NCBI RefSeq assembly: GCF_014651035.1 | Contig: NZ_BMWC01000003.1 | Coordinates: forward strand, 62,001-126,000 | Length of the DNA stretch: 64,000 nucleotides | Direction: 5' to 3' | DNA from: Streptomyces lomondensis | Lineage (GTDB): Bacteria; Actinomycetota; Actinomycetes; Streptomycetales; Streptomycetaceae | Shown: positions 24,926 through 33,718 of the stretch, in pieces | How positions within the stretch are numbered: position 1 is the stretch's first letter | Layout of the letters: every line of letters begins with the position of its first letter | Program-made: the position numbers and the translations under genes | Notes under the pieces: generated by a model | Database searches by the model: none | Told to the model about the DNA's origin: nothing | The model's input: the letters and a program-made list of their open reading frames with translations, nothing else

Positions 24926-25948
24926 GTGCGCACGCCAGGGACGGCGCGCCGGCGTGGCCGGGTGGTCGTGGTGACCGGGGCCAGTGGCGGTGTCGGACGG
25001 GCCACGGCCCGGGCCTTCGCCGCCCGCGGCGACAAGGTCGCCCTGCTCGCTCGCGGGCGTGAGGGGCTCGCCGCCGCGGCGGACGAGGTGCAGCGCGCCG
25101 GCGGCGAGGCGCTCGTCGTCACGGTGGACGTCTCCGACGCCAAGGCCGTGGAGGACGCCGCCCAGCAGGTCGTCGACGCCTACGGCCGCATCGACGTCTG
25201 GGTCAACAACGCCTTCGCCGGGGTGTTCGCGCCGTTCACGGAGGTCGCCCCGGACGAGTTCCGCCGCGTGACGGAAGTGACGTATCTCGGCTGTGTGTTC
25301 GGCACCCGGGCCGCCCTGCGCCACATGCTGCCGCGCGACCGCGGCACGATCGTGCAGGTCGGCTCCGCACTCGCCTACCGGGGCATTCCGCTCCAGTCGG
25401 CGTACTGCGGCGCCAAGCACGCGATCCAGGGGTTCAACGAGTCGCTGCGCTGCGAGCTGCTGCACGCGCGCAGCCGGGTGCGGACGACGATGGTGCAGCT
25501 GCCGGGCGTCAACACCCCGCAGTTCGACTGGGTGCTGAACCGGATGCCCGGGCGGGCCCGGCCCGTCGCGCCCGTGTACCAGCCGGAGGTCGCGGCCCGG
25601 GCGATCGTGCACGCGTCGTCGCACGCGCGGCGCCGGGAGTACTGGGTGGGCGGCTCCACGGCCGCCACGCTCATCGCCAACGCGGTCGCCCCCGGGCTGC
25701 TGGACCGCTATCTCGCGCGGACGAACTTCGACGCGCAGCAGGACGAGGGCCGGCCCGACGGACCGGCGAACCTGTGGGTCCCGGCGGACGGCCCGCACGG
25801 GCAGGACCACGGGGCCCACGGGCGCTTCGACGACGAGGCGACGGACGGCAGCCCGCAGCAGTGGGTGTCCCGCAACCGAGGCCGGCTGGGCGCGGCCCTC
25901 ACCGTGGGAGCCGGGGCGCTGGCCACGCGCAGGCTGGTCCGCCGCTGA
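24926..25948 (+). CDS. Short-chain dehydrogenase/reductase
   Basis: 340-aa classical SDR with extra C-terminal segment. The NAD(P)-binding TGASGGVG is at residues 17-24, VNNAFAG lies in the middle, and the active site Tyr-Lys is in SAYCGAKHA near 158-162 with the Ser in QVGSALAYRG. Beyond the usual 250-residue core, about 80 residues rich in Gly/Asp/His and ending LGAALTVGAGALATRRLVRR suggest a membrane-proximal C-terminal helix. Such long SDRs occur in stress-induced operons; the substrate is unknown. It follows the holin-like gene by 6 bp and is likely under the same sigma-B-type promoter. Confidence 0.87.
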   Translation: MRTPGTARRRGRVVVVTGASGGVGRATARAFAARGDKVALLARGREGLAAAADEVQRAGGEALVVTVDVSDAKAVEDAAQQVVDAYGRIDVWVNNAFAGVFAPFTEVAPDEFRRVTEVTYLGCVFGTRAALRHMLPRDRGTIVQVGSALAYRGIPLQSAYCGAKHAIQGFNESLRCELLHARSRVRTTMVQLPGVNTPQFDWVLNRMPGRARPVAPVYQPEVAARAIVHASSHARRREYWVGGSTAATLIANAVAPGLLDRYLARTNFDAQQDEGRPDGPANLWVPADGPHGQDHGAHGRFDDEATDGSPQQWVSRNRGRLGAALTVGAGALATRRLVRR

Positions 25949-26005
25949 TCGGACCAGGTCCTGGGCGACGCGGTGTTCCTTCACCTCCTGCGTGCGCGGG
26001 GAGAG

Positions 26006-26062
26006 TCCGTGCACCGTCCACCCCCTTCCGTGCACCGCCCACCCCTTGGAGCGGGCGGTGCA
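26006..26062. terminator. Convergent terminator hairpin with a 21-bp duplication
   Basis: Perfect 10-bp arms TGCACCGCCC (26031-26040) and GGGCGGTGCA (26053-26062) lie between the convergent SDR and LLM genes and can stop transcription from both sides. The left arm is part of a nearly exact 21-bp tandem duplication (26006-26026 and 26027-26047). Confidence 0.65.
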
Positions 26063-26083
26063 GTGGCATGGGGCCCTGCCTCG

Positions 26084-27046
26084 TCAGACGGCCTGCTGGA
26101 GCTGGGGCAGCACCTTCGTGCGGTAGAAGTCGAAGAAGCCGCGCAGGTCCGGGCCGATCTGGTTGACGTAGACCCGGTCGAAGCCCGCGTCGGCGAACTG
26201 CTTCAACTCCGCCACGTGCTCGTCCACGTCGTCGCCGCACACCCGGTTCTCGCGCACCATGTCCTCGGTGACCAGCTGCTGCGCCTGCTCGAAGTGCTTG
26301 GGGGAGGGCAGCACCTGGCCCAGCTCGCCCGGCAGCTGCTCGTTCGCCCAGAGCCGGTGCACGGTCCGTACGGCCTCGTCCTTGTCGGTGCCGTAGCAGA
26401 CCTTGGTGCCGCCGCTGACGAGCTTTCCGCCGCCTCCGCCCTTGCGGTACTGCTCGACCATCGTCTCGTCCGGCTGGATCGTGATGTAGCCGTCGCCGAC
26501 GCGGGAGGCGAGCTGCGTGGCCGCCGGGCCGAAGCCGGAGATGTCGATCGGGATCGGCTCGTCGGGGACGGTGTACAGGCGGGCGTTCTCCACCGTGTAG
26601 TGCGGGCCGTGGTGGTTGACCTCCTCGCCGGTGAACAGCCGGCGCATCACCTGGATGGCCTCCTCCAGCATGTCCAGACGGACGTGCGCCGGCGGCCAGT
26701 GGTCGCCCAGGATGTGCTCGTTGAGCGCCTCGCCGGAGCCGACGCCGAGCCGGAAGCGGTTGTCCGTCATCACCGCGCTGGTCGCCGCGGCCTGCGCCAC
26801 CACCGCCGGGTGCATGCGCACGGTCGGGCAGGTCACCGCCGTCTCTATCGGCAGCGACACCGCCTCGGACAGCGCGCCGATCACCGACCACACGAACGGG
26901 CTCTGGCCCTGCGCGTCGTTCCACGGGTGGTAGTGGTCCGAGATCCACAGCGCCTGGAATCCGGCCTGCTCGGCCATCCGCGCCTGCTCGATCAGCTCGG
27001 CGGGTCCGTACTGCTCGCACGAGAGGAAGTAACCGTACTCGGGCAT
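26084..27046 (-). CDS. LLM-class F420-dependent oxidoreductase
   Basis: 320-aa luciferase-like monooxygenase-fold protein of the F420-dependent group (FGD1/TIGR03557-like). Family features: N-terminal PEYGYFLSCEQYGPAELIEQARMAEQAGFQ, WISDHYHPW near residue 36, RFRLGVGSGEALNEHILG near 95-110 and ISGFGPAATQLASRVGDGYI. The fold is a TIM barrel using coenzyme F420 for hydride transfer; the substrate is unknown, and detoxification or redox roles are common. The ATG at 27046 has GGAGG 9 nt upstream. A GTTT-N14-GGGTAC promoter (27090-27113) lies 44 bp further, pointing to general stress control. Confidence 0.87.
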   Translation of the reverse strand: MPEYGYFLSCEQYGPAELIEQARMAEQAGFQALWISDHYHPWNDAQGQSPFVWSVIGALSEAVSLPIETAVTCPTVRMHPAVVAQAAATSAVMTDNRFRLGVGSGEALNEHILGDHWPPAHVRLDMLEEAIQVMRRLFTGEEVNHHGPHYTVENARLYTVPDEPIPIDISGFGPAATQLASRVGDGYITIQPDETMVEQYRKGGGGGKLVSGGTKVCYGTDKDEAVRTVHRLWANEQLPGELGQVLPSPKHFEQAQQLVTEDMVRENRVCGDDVDEHVAELKQFADAGFDRVYVNQIGPDLRGFFDFYRTKVLPQLQQAV

Positions 27047-27087
27047 GGGGAAGTGCCTCCGCGACATCGGCGGTCCGTATCCCGCAC

Positions 27088-27113
27088 CGGGTACCCGGGC
27101 GCGGGGCCGGAAA
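27088..27113. promoter_or_regulatory. Sigma-B-type promoter at a palindromic GGGTACCC between divergent genes
   Basis: On the minus strand GTTT (27113-27110), 14 nt, GGGTAC (27095-27090) matches the stress promoter pattern fully and points to the LLM gene. GGGTACCC is its own reverse complement, so a GGGTAC (27088-27093) also faces the NDH-2-like gene, though with a poorer upstream box. Confidence 0.62.
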
Positions 27114-27209
27114 CCGGTGGCGTGCGGGCCCGGCGGACGTTTGGGGGCCCTGGCCAGGGGGACGCGGAAGGCTCCCGAGGTACGCGACAGCGCCGGAGGC
27201 GAGCCAACC

Positions 27210-29228
27210 GTGAGTCGACCCCGCATCCTGATCGTCGGTGCCGGCTTCGCCGGGTACCGCACGGCCCGCACCCTGTCCCGGATGACCCGGGGACGGGCCC
27301 ACATCACCCTGCTGAACCCGACCGACTACTTCCTGTACCTGCCCCTGCTGCCCCAGGTCGCCGCCGGGGTCCTGGAGCCGCGCCGGGTGACGGTCTCCCT
27401 CTCGGACACGCTGCCGAACGTACGGCTGGTGCTGGGCGAGGCCGAGCGGATCGACCTCGACGACCGCACGCTGCACTACACCGGCCCCGAGGGCGAGGGC
27501 GGCACGCTCGCCTACGACCGGCTGGTGCTCGCCGCGGGCAGCGTCAACAAGCTGCTGCCCATCCCGGGCGTCGCCGAGCACGCGCACGGCTTCCGCGGGC
27601 TGCCCGAGGCGCTGTACCTGCGCGACCACGTGACCCGGCAGGTGGAACTCGCGGCCGCCGCCGACGATCCCAAGACGTGCGCAGCGCGCTGCACCTTCGT
27701 CGTGGTCGGCGCCGGATACACGGGGACCGAGGTCGCCGCGCACGGGCAGATGTTCACCGACGCGCAGGTCCGCCGGCATCCGCTGCGGCGGGGCATGCGG
27801 CCGCGCTGGATGCTGCTGGACGTGGCGCCGCGGGTGCTGCCCGAGATGGACGAGAAGCTGTCCGCCACCGCCGACCGGGTGCTGCGGGAGCGGGGCGTGG
27901 ACGTGCGGATGGGGACCTCCGTGAAGGAGGCCACGCACGACGGGGTCGTGCTGACCGACGGCGAGTTCGTCGAGACCCGGACGCTGGTGTGGTGCGTGGG
28001 CGTACGGCCCGACCCGCTGGTCGAGTCCCTGGGGTTGCCGATGGAGAAGGGGCGGCTGCTCGTCGACCCGCATCTCCAGGTGCCGGGGCGGCCCGAGCTG
28101 TTCGCGTGCGGTGACGTGGCCGCCGTGCCGGATCTGGAGAAGCCGGGGAGCTATACGCCGATGACGGCGCAGCACGCCTGGCGGCACGGCAAGGTCGCGG
28201 CCGAGAACGTCGCCGCCTCGCTGGGCCTCGGCGGGGCGCGGAAGCCCTACCGTCACCGCGACCTGGGCTTCGTCGTCGACCTGGGCGGTGCGAAGGCCGC
28301 CGCCAACCCGCTGGGCGTGCCCCTGGCCGGGGTGCCGGCCGGTGTGGTGACGCGCGGCTACCACCTCGCCGCGATGCCCGGCAACCGCGTCCGGGTCGCC
28401 GCCGACTGGCTGCTGGACGCCGTACTGCCGCGCCAGGCCGTGCAGTTGGGGCTCGTACGGTCCTGGTCCGTGCCGCTGGACACGTCGTCGCCGGAGCTGG
28501 CCCGGGTGCCGGGCGGTCCGGAGCAGCGGCAGGAGGTGAGTGCCCGGTCCGGGCCGGGGGCGGCGATCGCGGCCGACACACGTGAGGGGGAGACCGGCAC
28601 CGGCGGCTCCGGCCAGGGCCGGGCCGGGGACGAGCCCGCGAAGGGGCAGCCCGGATCCGGAACGGCGAGTACGCGACCCGGGTCCGGGACCGCCGAGCCG
28701 CGCTCGGAGGCCGAGACGGCGAAGGGCCGCCCGGGCGCCGATCCGGCCGTGCGTCGACCGCCCGGCTCCGGGATCGCGGAACCGCGCTCGGAGCCCGAGA
28801 CGGCGAAGGGGCGACCGAATGCGCCCAGGAGCCAGGCCGGTGATGAGCCCACGAAGGGGCAGCCCGGTGGTGAGCCTGCCAGGAACCAGCCCGGGCCCGC
28901 GAAGGGACAGCCCGGCGGCGAGCCAGCGAAGGGGCAGCCTGGTGGTGAGCCCGCCAAGAGGCAGCCGGGTGGCGAGCCGGCCAGGAACCAGCCCGGCGGC
29001 GAGCCCGCCAAGGGGCAGCCGGGTGGTGAGCCCGCCAGGGGACAGCCGGGTGGCGAGCCGGCCAGGAACCAGCCCGGCGGTGAACCCGCCAAGAACCAGC
29101 CCGAGCCCACCCCCCAGCCCCCCGGCGACAAGCCCCCGGCCGACCAGCCGCCCCCGGAGCCCGGCGCCGCGCCCGGCCCCGTCAAGCGAACCGACGTCCC
29201 GGACGACTCCGCGAAGGGAGACTCATGA
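27210..29228 (+). CDS. NDH-2-like NAD(P)/FAD oxidoreductase with repetitive C-terminal tail
   Basis: 672-aa protein. Residues 1-440 are a pyridine-nucleotide-disulfide oxidoreductase of the type II NADH dehydrogenase group: FAD motif ILIVGAGFAGYRTA at 6-19, NAD motif VVVGAGYTGTEVAA near 170, and FACGDVAAVPD near 295. It would oxidise NADH at the membrane without proton pumping. After residue 440 the protein becomes a low-complexity tail rich in Gly, Pro, Glu, Gln, Lys and Arg with ten 9-residue units GGEPAKGQP, absent from standard NDH-2 (about 400-460 aa). GTG at 27210 has GGAGG 10 nt upstream. The stop overlaps the transketolase start (ATGA). Confidence 0.85.
   Translation: MSRPRILIVGAGFAGYRTARTLSRMTRGRAHITLLNPTDYFLYLPLLPQVAAGVLEPRRVTVSLSDTLPNVRLVLGEAERIDLDDRTLHYTGPEGEGGTLAYDRLVLAAGSVNKLLPIPGVAEHAHGFRGLPEALYLRDHVTRQVELAAAADDPKTCAARCTFVVVGAGYTGTEVAAHGQMFTDAQVRRHPLRRGMRPRWMLLDVAPRVLPEMDEKLSATADRVLRERGVDVRMGTSVKEATHDGVVLTDGEFVETRTLVWCVGVRPDPLVESLGLPMEKGRLLVDPHLQVPGRPELFACGDVAAVPDLEKPGSYTPMTAQHAWRHGKVAAENVAASLGLGGARKPYRHRDLGFVVDLGGAKAAANPLGVPLAGVPAGVVTRGYHLAAMPGNRVRVAADWLLDAVLPRQAVQLGLVRSWSVPLDTSSPELARVPGGPEQRQEVSARSGPGAAIAADTREGETGTGGSGQGRAGDEPAKGQPGSGTASTRPGSGTAEPRSEAETAKGRPGADPAVRRPPGSGIAEPRSEPETAKGRPNAPRSQAGDEPTKGQPGGEPARNQPGPAKGQPGGEPAKGQPGGEPAKRQPGGEPARNQPGGEPAKGQPGGEPARGQPGGEPARNQPGGEPAKNQPEPTPQPPGDKPPADQPPPEPGAAPGPVKRTDVPDDSAKGDS
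28839..29102 (+). repeat. Ten in-frame 27-bp coding repeats (GGEPA[K/R]xQP)
   Basis: Ten tandem units of nine codons (one shortened to seven) encode GGEPAKGQP and variants with KGQ, RNQ, KRQ, RGQ or KNQ at positions 6-8. Upstream (about 28640-28840) two longer diverged units end in AETAKGRP/PETAKGRP. Copy number is likely to vary by slippage or recombination. Confidence 0.9.
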
Positions 29229-31072
29229 ACACCGGTGAACTCACCGACCTCGGACAGCAGCTGCGCGTGGACAGTGTCCGCGCTGCCGCCGCCGCGGGCT
29301 CCGGGCACCCGACGTCCTCGATGTCCGCCGCCGACCTGATGGCGGTGCTGCTCGCCCACCACCTCCGTTACGACTTCGACCGCCCTGCCCACCCCGGCAA
29401 CGACCGCTTCGTCCTGTCCAAGGGACACGCCTCACCGCTGCTGTACTCCGCGTACAAGGCGGCCGGCGCCATCGACGACGAGGAACTGCTCACCTTCCGC
29501 AAGCTGGGCAGCCGCCTCGAAGGGCACCCCACACCGCAGCGCCTGCCGTGGGTCGAGACGGCCACCGGCTCGCTCGGCCAGGGCCTGCCGGTCGGCGTCG
29601 GCATCGCGCTGGCGGGCAAGCGCCTGGACCGCACCGGCTACCGCGTCTGGGTGCTGTGCGGCGACAGCGAGCTGGCCGAGGGATCCGTGTGGGAGGCCGC
29701 CGAGCACGCCGGGTACGAGCACCTGGACAACCTCACCGTGATCGTCGACGTCAACCGGCTCGGCCAGCGCGGCCCGACCCGGCACGGCCACGACCTGGAC
29801 GCCTACGCCCGCCGCTTCCAGGCCTTCGACTGGCACACCGTCGAGGTCGACGGCCACGACGTGGACGCCATCGACCGCGCCTACGGCGAGGCCGCCTCCA
29901 CCAAGGGCCAGCCCACCGCGATCCTCGCCCGCACCCTCAAGGGCAGGGGCGTCGAGGGCGTCCAGGACCGCGAGGGCCTGCACGGCAAGCCGCTGCCGGA
30001 GGCCGAGGACGCGATCGCCGAGCTGGGCGGCCCGCGCGACCTCCGTGTCCGGGTGCAGGAGCCGCCCGCCGCCCGCATGCTGCACTCCGTCCAGACCGGG
30101 GACTTCGAACTCCCGACGTGGGACAAGGGCGAGGAGGTCGCCACCCGCAACGCCTTCGGGCAGGCGCTCGCCGCCCTCGGCACCGGCCGCGGCGACATCG
30201 TCGCCCTGGACGGCGAGGTCGGCGACTCCACCCGCGCCGAGTTCTTCGCCAAGGAGCACCCCGACCGCTACTTCGAGTGCTACATCGCCGAGCAGCAGCT
30301 GGTCGCCTCGGCGGTCGGCCTCGCGGCCCGCGGCTGGGTGCCGTACGCCGCCACGTTCGCGGCCTTCCTGACCCGCGCGTACGACTTCATCCGGATGGCG
30401 TCCGTCAGCGGCTCCGGCATCAACCTCGTCGGCTCGCACGCGGGCGTCGCCATCGGCCAGGACGGCCCCAGCCAGATGGGCCTGGAGGACCTCGCGATGA
30501 TGCGGGCGGTGCACGGCTCGACCGTGCTGTACCCGTGCGACGCCAACCAGACCGCGCGGCTGGTCGGCGCCATGGCCGGCCTGGAGGGCATCCGCTACCT
30601 GCGCACCTCGCGCGGTGAGAGCCCGGTGATCTACGGCCCCGACGAGGACTTCCCGGTCGGCGGCAGCAAGGTGCTGCGCTCCTCCGACCGCGACCGGCTG
30701 ACCTTCGTCGCGGCGGGCGTCACCGTGCACGAGGCCCTGGCCGCCGCGGACGCCCTGGAACAGGAGGGCATCCGGGCGCGGGTGATCGACCTGTACTCCG
30801 TGAAGCCCGTCGACCGGGCCACCCTGTGCCGGGCCGCCGAGGAGACGGGCTGCCTGGTGACCGTGGAGGACCACCACCCGGAGGGCGGTATCGGGGACGC
30901 GGTCCTGGACGCGTTCACCGACGGGCGCCCCGTACCGCGCCTGGTGCGGCTCGCCGTACGGTCGATGCCGGGCTCGGCGTCCCCGGCGGAGCAGCTGCAC
31001 GCCTCGGGCATCGACGCGGAGTCCATCGCGGCGGCCGGACAGCTGCTGGTGGAGGAGGCGGTCGTGCGGTGA
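29225..31072 (+). CDS. tkt: Transketolase
   Basis: 615-aa transketolase of the shorter single-polypeptide type: thiamine-diphosphate region with GSGHPTSSMSAADL at 20-33, ATGSLGQGLPVG near 112, GDSELAEGSVWEA near 145, and the pyrimidine-binding half with ECYIAEQQLVASAVGLA near 350. It shifts two-carbon units in the pentose phosphate pathway. At about 615 aa it is shorter than housekeeping TktA (about 690) and is probably a stress or stationary-phase isoenzyme. The ATG at 29225 overlaps the stop of the NDH-2-like gene (ATGA), and its own stop overlaps the LigD-type gene (GTGA), so all three are translationally coupled. Confidence 0.92.
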   Translation: MNTGELTDLGQQLRVDSVRAAAAAGSGHPTSSMSAADLMAVLLAHHLRYDFDRPAHPGNDRFVLSKGHASPLLYSAYKAAGAIDDEELLTFRKLGSRLEGHPTPQRLPWVETATGSLGQGLPVGVGIALAGKRLDRTGYRVWVLCGDSELAEGSVWEAAEHAGYEHLDNLTVIVDVNRLGQRGPTRHGHDLDAYARRFQAFDWHTVEVDGHDVDAIDRAYGEAASTKGQPTAILARTLKGRGVEGVQDREGLHGKPLPEAEDAIAELGGPRDLRVRVQEPPAARMLHSVQTGDFELPTWDKGEEVATRNAFGQALAALGTGRGDIVALDGEVGDSTRAEFFAKEHPDRYFECYIAEQQLVASAVGLAARGWVPYAATFAAFLTRAYDFIRMASVSGSGINLVGSHAGVAIGQDGPSQMGLEDLAMMRAVHGSTVLYPCDANQTARLVGAMAGLEGIRYLRTSRGESPVIYGPDEDFPVGGSKVLRSSDRDRLTFVAAGVTVHEALAAADALEQEGIRARVIDLYSVKPVDRATLCRAAEETGCLVTVEDHHPEGGIGDAVLDAFTDGRPVPRLVRLAVRSMPGSASPAEQLHASGIDAESIAAAGQLLVEEAVVR

Positions 31073-31998
31073 GCGGCGCCGACGGCACGCGCAGGGTGCG
31101 GGCGGGCCGCCGCACGGTGCAGGTGCACCGGCCGGACAAGGTGCTCTTCCCCGGCGGCGGCGACGCCAAGGAGTACACCAAGGGCGACCTGGTGGACTAC
31201 CACCGGGCCGTCGCCCCCTTCATGCTGCCCCACCTGCGCGGCCGCCCGCTGATGCTGGAGCGGCACCCGGACGGCCTCGACGGGCCCACGTTCATGCAGA
31301 AGAACACCCCGGACCACTACCCGGAGTGGATCACCCGCGTCGAAGTGGCCAAGGAGGGCGGCACGGTCCGCCACGCCGTCTGCGACGACACCGCCACCCT
31401 CCTCTACCTGGCCGACCAGGCGAGCATCACCCTGCACCGCTGGCTGTCCCGCGCCGACAGCGTCGACCACCCCGACCGGCTGGTCTTCGACCTCGACCCG
31501 GCAGGCGACGACTTCGAGGCCGTACGCGCGGCCGCCCGGCTGCTGGGAGAGCTGCTCGACGAGCTGGAGCTGCCCTCGGCGCTGATGACCACCGGATCGC
31601 GCGGCCTGCACGCCGTCGTCCCGCTGAACGGCCGGCACGACTTCGACGAGGTGCGCGCCTTCGCCCGGGACGCCGCCGACACCCTCGCCGACGCCCACCC
31701 CGACCGGCTCACCACCGCCGCCCGCAAGAAGGACCGCGGCGACCGGCTCTACCTCGACATCCAGCGCAACGCCTACGCCCAGACCGCCGTCGCGCCCTTC
31801 ACCGTCCGGCCCCGGCCGGGCGCGCCCGTGGCGACCCCCATCACCTGGGAGCAGCTGGACGACCCGGAGCTGCACGCCCGCCGCTGGACCATCGCCGACG
31901 CCGTCGAGCAGGCCCGCACCAACCCCTGGTCAGGCCTGCTGAACCGGGGCCGGGCGCTGGGACCGGCCCGGCGGCGGCTGAACGCCCTGCGCGGCTGA
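31069..31998 (+). CDS. Stand-alone LigD polymerase-domain protein (NHEJ primase-polymerase)
   Basis: 309-aa archaeo-eukaryotic-primase-like polymerase corresponding to the LigD PolDom, without ligase or phosphoesterase domains. Key residues: catalytic Asp141 and Asp143 in FDLDPAGDDF, His in TTGSRGLHAVVPL near 180 and Asp near 226 in DRLYLDIQRN. N-terminal TKGDLVDYHRAVAPFMLPHLRGRP is characteristic. In non-homologous end joining it adds ribonucleotides and aligns ends. Streptomyces often carry several such genes beside Ku, but no ku is seen in this window. GTG at 31069 overlaps the transketolase stop; another in-frame GTG is at 31096. Coupling to metabolic stress genes suggests a role in spores or stationary cells. 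Confidence 0.9.
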   Translation: MSGADGTRRVRAGRRTVQVHRPDKVLFPGGGDAKEYTKGDLVDYHRAVAPFMLPHLRGRPLMLERHPDGLDGPTFMQKNTPDHYPEWITRVEVAKEGGTVRHAVCDDTATLLYLADQASITLHRWLSRADSVDHPDRLVFDLDPAGDDFEAVRAAARLLGELLDELELPSALMTTGSRGLHAVVPLNGRHDFDEVRAFARDAADTLADAHPDRLTTAARKKDRGDRLYLDIQRNAYAQTAVAPFTVRPRPGAPVATPITWEQLDDPELHARRWTIADAVEQARTNPWSGLLNRGRALGPARRRLNALRG

Positions 31999-32090
31999 GG
32001 CACCCGCGCCTTCCGCCGGGCGGCGGCAGATGCATGGCTCGGGAGAGGTTTGGCGAACACGCTTGCGGCCACACGGAGGGGGAGGTGGCC

Positions 32091-32462
32091 ATGTCGAACA
32101 CAAAAAACACCCAAGAGTCGCAGAGTTCACAGAAGTCTCAGGACTCACAGAATTCCGGCACTTCGAACGACAACCAGACGGCCGACAACCGGCCGAGCCC
32201 GATGGAGGTACTGCGCCAGGCGCGCGGTCAGCTCGCGGAACTCACCGGCATGGACCCCGAATCCGTGTCGTCCTTCGAGCAGACGGAGGAGGGCTGGTCG
32301 CTGGAGGTCGAGGTGCTCGAACTCGAGCGCGTGCCCGACACGATGAGCCTGATGGCGAGCTACCAGGTGGAGCTCGACTCCCAGGGGCAGCTCACCGGAT
32401 ACCGGCGCGTCCGCCGCTATGAGCGCGGGCGGGCCGACGCGCGCAGGTCGGGCGGCCGCTAG
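32091..32462 (+). CDS. gvpO: Gas vesicle protein GvpO
   Basis: 123-aa first gene of the gas vesicle cluster. The N-terminal 35 residues are low-complexity Ser/Gln/Asn; the conserved part is VLRQARGQLAELTGMDPE then EEGWSLEVEVLELERVPDTMSLMASYQVELD, the GvpO domain. The protein is associated with gvp expression or assembly; its mechanism is not settled. The ATG at 32091 has GGAGGGGGAGG upstream. The 92-bp gap behind the LigD-type gene must hold the cluster promoter unless it is read through; no GGGTAC box was seen there. Confidence 0.92.
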   Translation: MSNTKNTQESQSSQKSQDSQNSGTSNDNQTADNRPSPMEVLRQARGQLAELTGMDPESVSSFEQTEEGWSLEVEVLELERVPDTMSLMASYQVELDSQGQLTGYRRVRRYERGRADARRSGGR

Positions 32463-32509
32463 GCCCGCCCGACCGGACCCACACCCACAGACGAGGAGGA
32501 ACAGCCGGC

Positions 32510-32944
32510 ATGACTGTAGTACCGGCACAGCAGACCGGCGGCGGAGGCGGCAGCAGCGGCCTCTACGACGTGCTTGAACTTGTTTTGGACAGGGGGCTCG
32601 TCATCGACGCATTCGTGCGAGTCTCCCTGGTCGGCATCGAGATCCTCAAGATCGACGTCCGCGTCGTCGTCGCCAGCGTCGACACCTATCTGCGCTTCGC
32701 CGAGGCGTGCAACCGGCTCGATCTGGAGGCCGGGCCGCGCAAGGCCCCGGGCCTGCCCGACCTGGTCGGGGAGATCACCGAGTCCGGCGCCCACGGCAAG
32801 TCCAAGGGGGCGCTGTCCGGCGCCGCCGAGACCATCTCCGACGCCTTCAAGCAGGCGCGCGGCGAAGGCTCCGAGCGTGAGACCGAGTCCCGTCCGAGGG
32901 CCCGCAAGAGCACGACGGCCCGCCGGAAGGAGGAGCAGGAGTGA
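32510..32944 (+). CDS. gvpA: Gas vesicle structural protein GvpA
   Basis: 144-aa GvpA-family protein. Residues about 18-75 are the highly conserved structural core (LYDVLELVLDRGLVIDAFVR, LVGIEILKIDVRVVVASVDTYL) that packs as beta-hairpins to form the hydrophobic vesicle wall. Compared with cyanobacterial GvpA (about 70 aa), the Streptomyces protein has a long charged C-terminal tail (Lys/Arg/Glu, about 100-144), as typical for this genus. The start codon of gvpF overlaps the stop (GTGA). Whether Streptomyces assemble real vesicles is debated. Confidence 0.93.
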   Translation: MTVVPAQQTGGGGGSSGLYDVLELVLDRGLVIDAFVRVSLVGIEILKIDVRVVVASVDTYLRFAEACNRLDLEAGPRKAPGLPDLVGEITESGAHGKSKGALSGAAETISDAFKQARGEGSERETESRPRARKSTTARRKEEQE

Positions 32945-33714
32945 GCACCTACGTCTATGGCATCGCGGCGAGCTCACACCCCGGGCTCCCCGAGGGTATG
33001 GGCGGCGTCGGTGACCCGCCCCGCCCGGTGCGCATCCTGCGGGAGGGCGATCTGGCGGCCGTCGTCAGCGACGCCCCCGAGGGGCTGCGGCCCAAGCGCA
33101 AGGACCTGCTCGCCCACCAGAACGTGCTCAGCGAGGCGGGCGCGGCGGGCTGCGTGCTGCCGATGCGGTTCGGCAGCGTCGCCCCGGACGACAACGCGGT
33201 GACCGGGGTGCTCGCCGAGCGCGCCGAGCACTACAAGGAGCGCCTGCGGACCCTGGACGGCCGGGTCGAGTACAACGTCAAGGCCAACCACGTCGAAGAG
33301 GCCGTGCTGCACCAGGTGATGGCCGAGAACCCGGAGATCCGGGGGCTCGCGGAGGCCAACCGGCAGGCGGGCGGCGGCAGTTACGACGACAAGATCCGGC
33401 TCGGCGAGATGGTCGCGGCAGCGGTCAAGGCCAGGGAGGCCGACGACGCCGCCGCTCTCCAGGACATCCTGGAACCCGTCGCCCAGGCCGTGAGCGTGGG
33501 CCCCGAGTCCACCGGCTGGCTGGCCAACGTGTCGTTCCTGGTGGACCGGGAGGCGGCCGAGAACTTCCTGGCCGCCGTCGAGCAGGCCCGCAAGGACCTG
33601 CCGCATCTGGAGGTGCGGGTCAACGGCCCGCTGCCGCCGTACAGCTTCGTCGAACCCGGCCCGACCGAGCCGGCGGGCACCGCGGCGGGTGGCACGGACA
33701 CCGGAGCGGGGTGA
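32941..33714 (+). CDS. gvpF: Gas vesicle protein GvpF (GvpF/L family)
   Basis: 257-aa GvpL/GvpF-family protein, a minor wall or assembly component that binds GvpA. Conserved parts: N-terminal TYVYGIAAS, VLPMRFGSVAPDDNAV near 75, LRTLDGRVEYNVKAN near 103, and C-terminal VRVNGPLPPYSFVEP. A second family member, gvpL, lies at 36067. It starts with GTG in a GTGA overlap with gvpA. A short Gly/Thr/Pro tail follows the family domain. Confidence 0.92.
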   Translation: MSTYVYGIAASSHPGLPEGMGGVGDPPRPVRILREGDLAAVVSDAPEGLRPKRKDLLAHQNVLSEAGAAGCVLPMRFGSVAPDDNAVTGVLAERAEHYKERLRTLDGRVEYNVKANHVEEAVLHQVMAENPEIRGLAEANRQAGGGSYDDKIRLGEMVAAAVKAREADDAAALQDILEPVAQAVSVGPESTGWLANVSFLVDREAAENFLAAVEQARKDLPHLEVRVNGPLPPYSFVEPGPTEPAGTAAGGTDTGAG

Positions 33715-33718
33715 CGAC

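Noticed and set aside
28839..29102. Regular repeats that might be a CRISPR array
   Set aside because: Units are contiguous without spacers, in frame, and encode a Gly/Pro/Glu/Gln tail of an expressed-looking protein; no cas genes are present.
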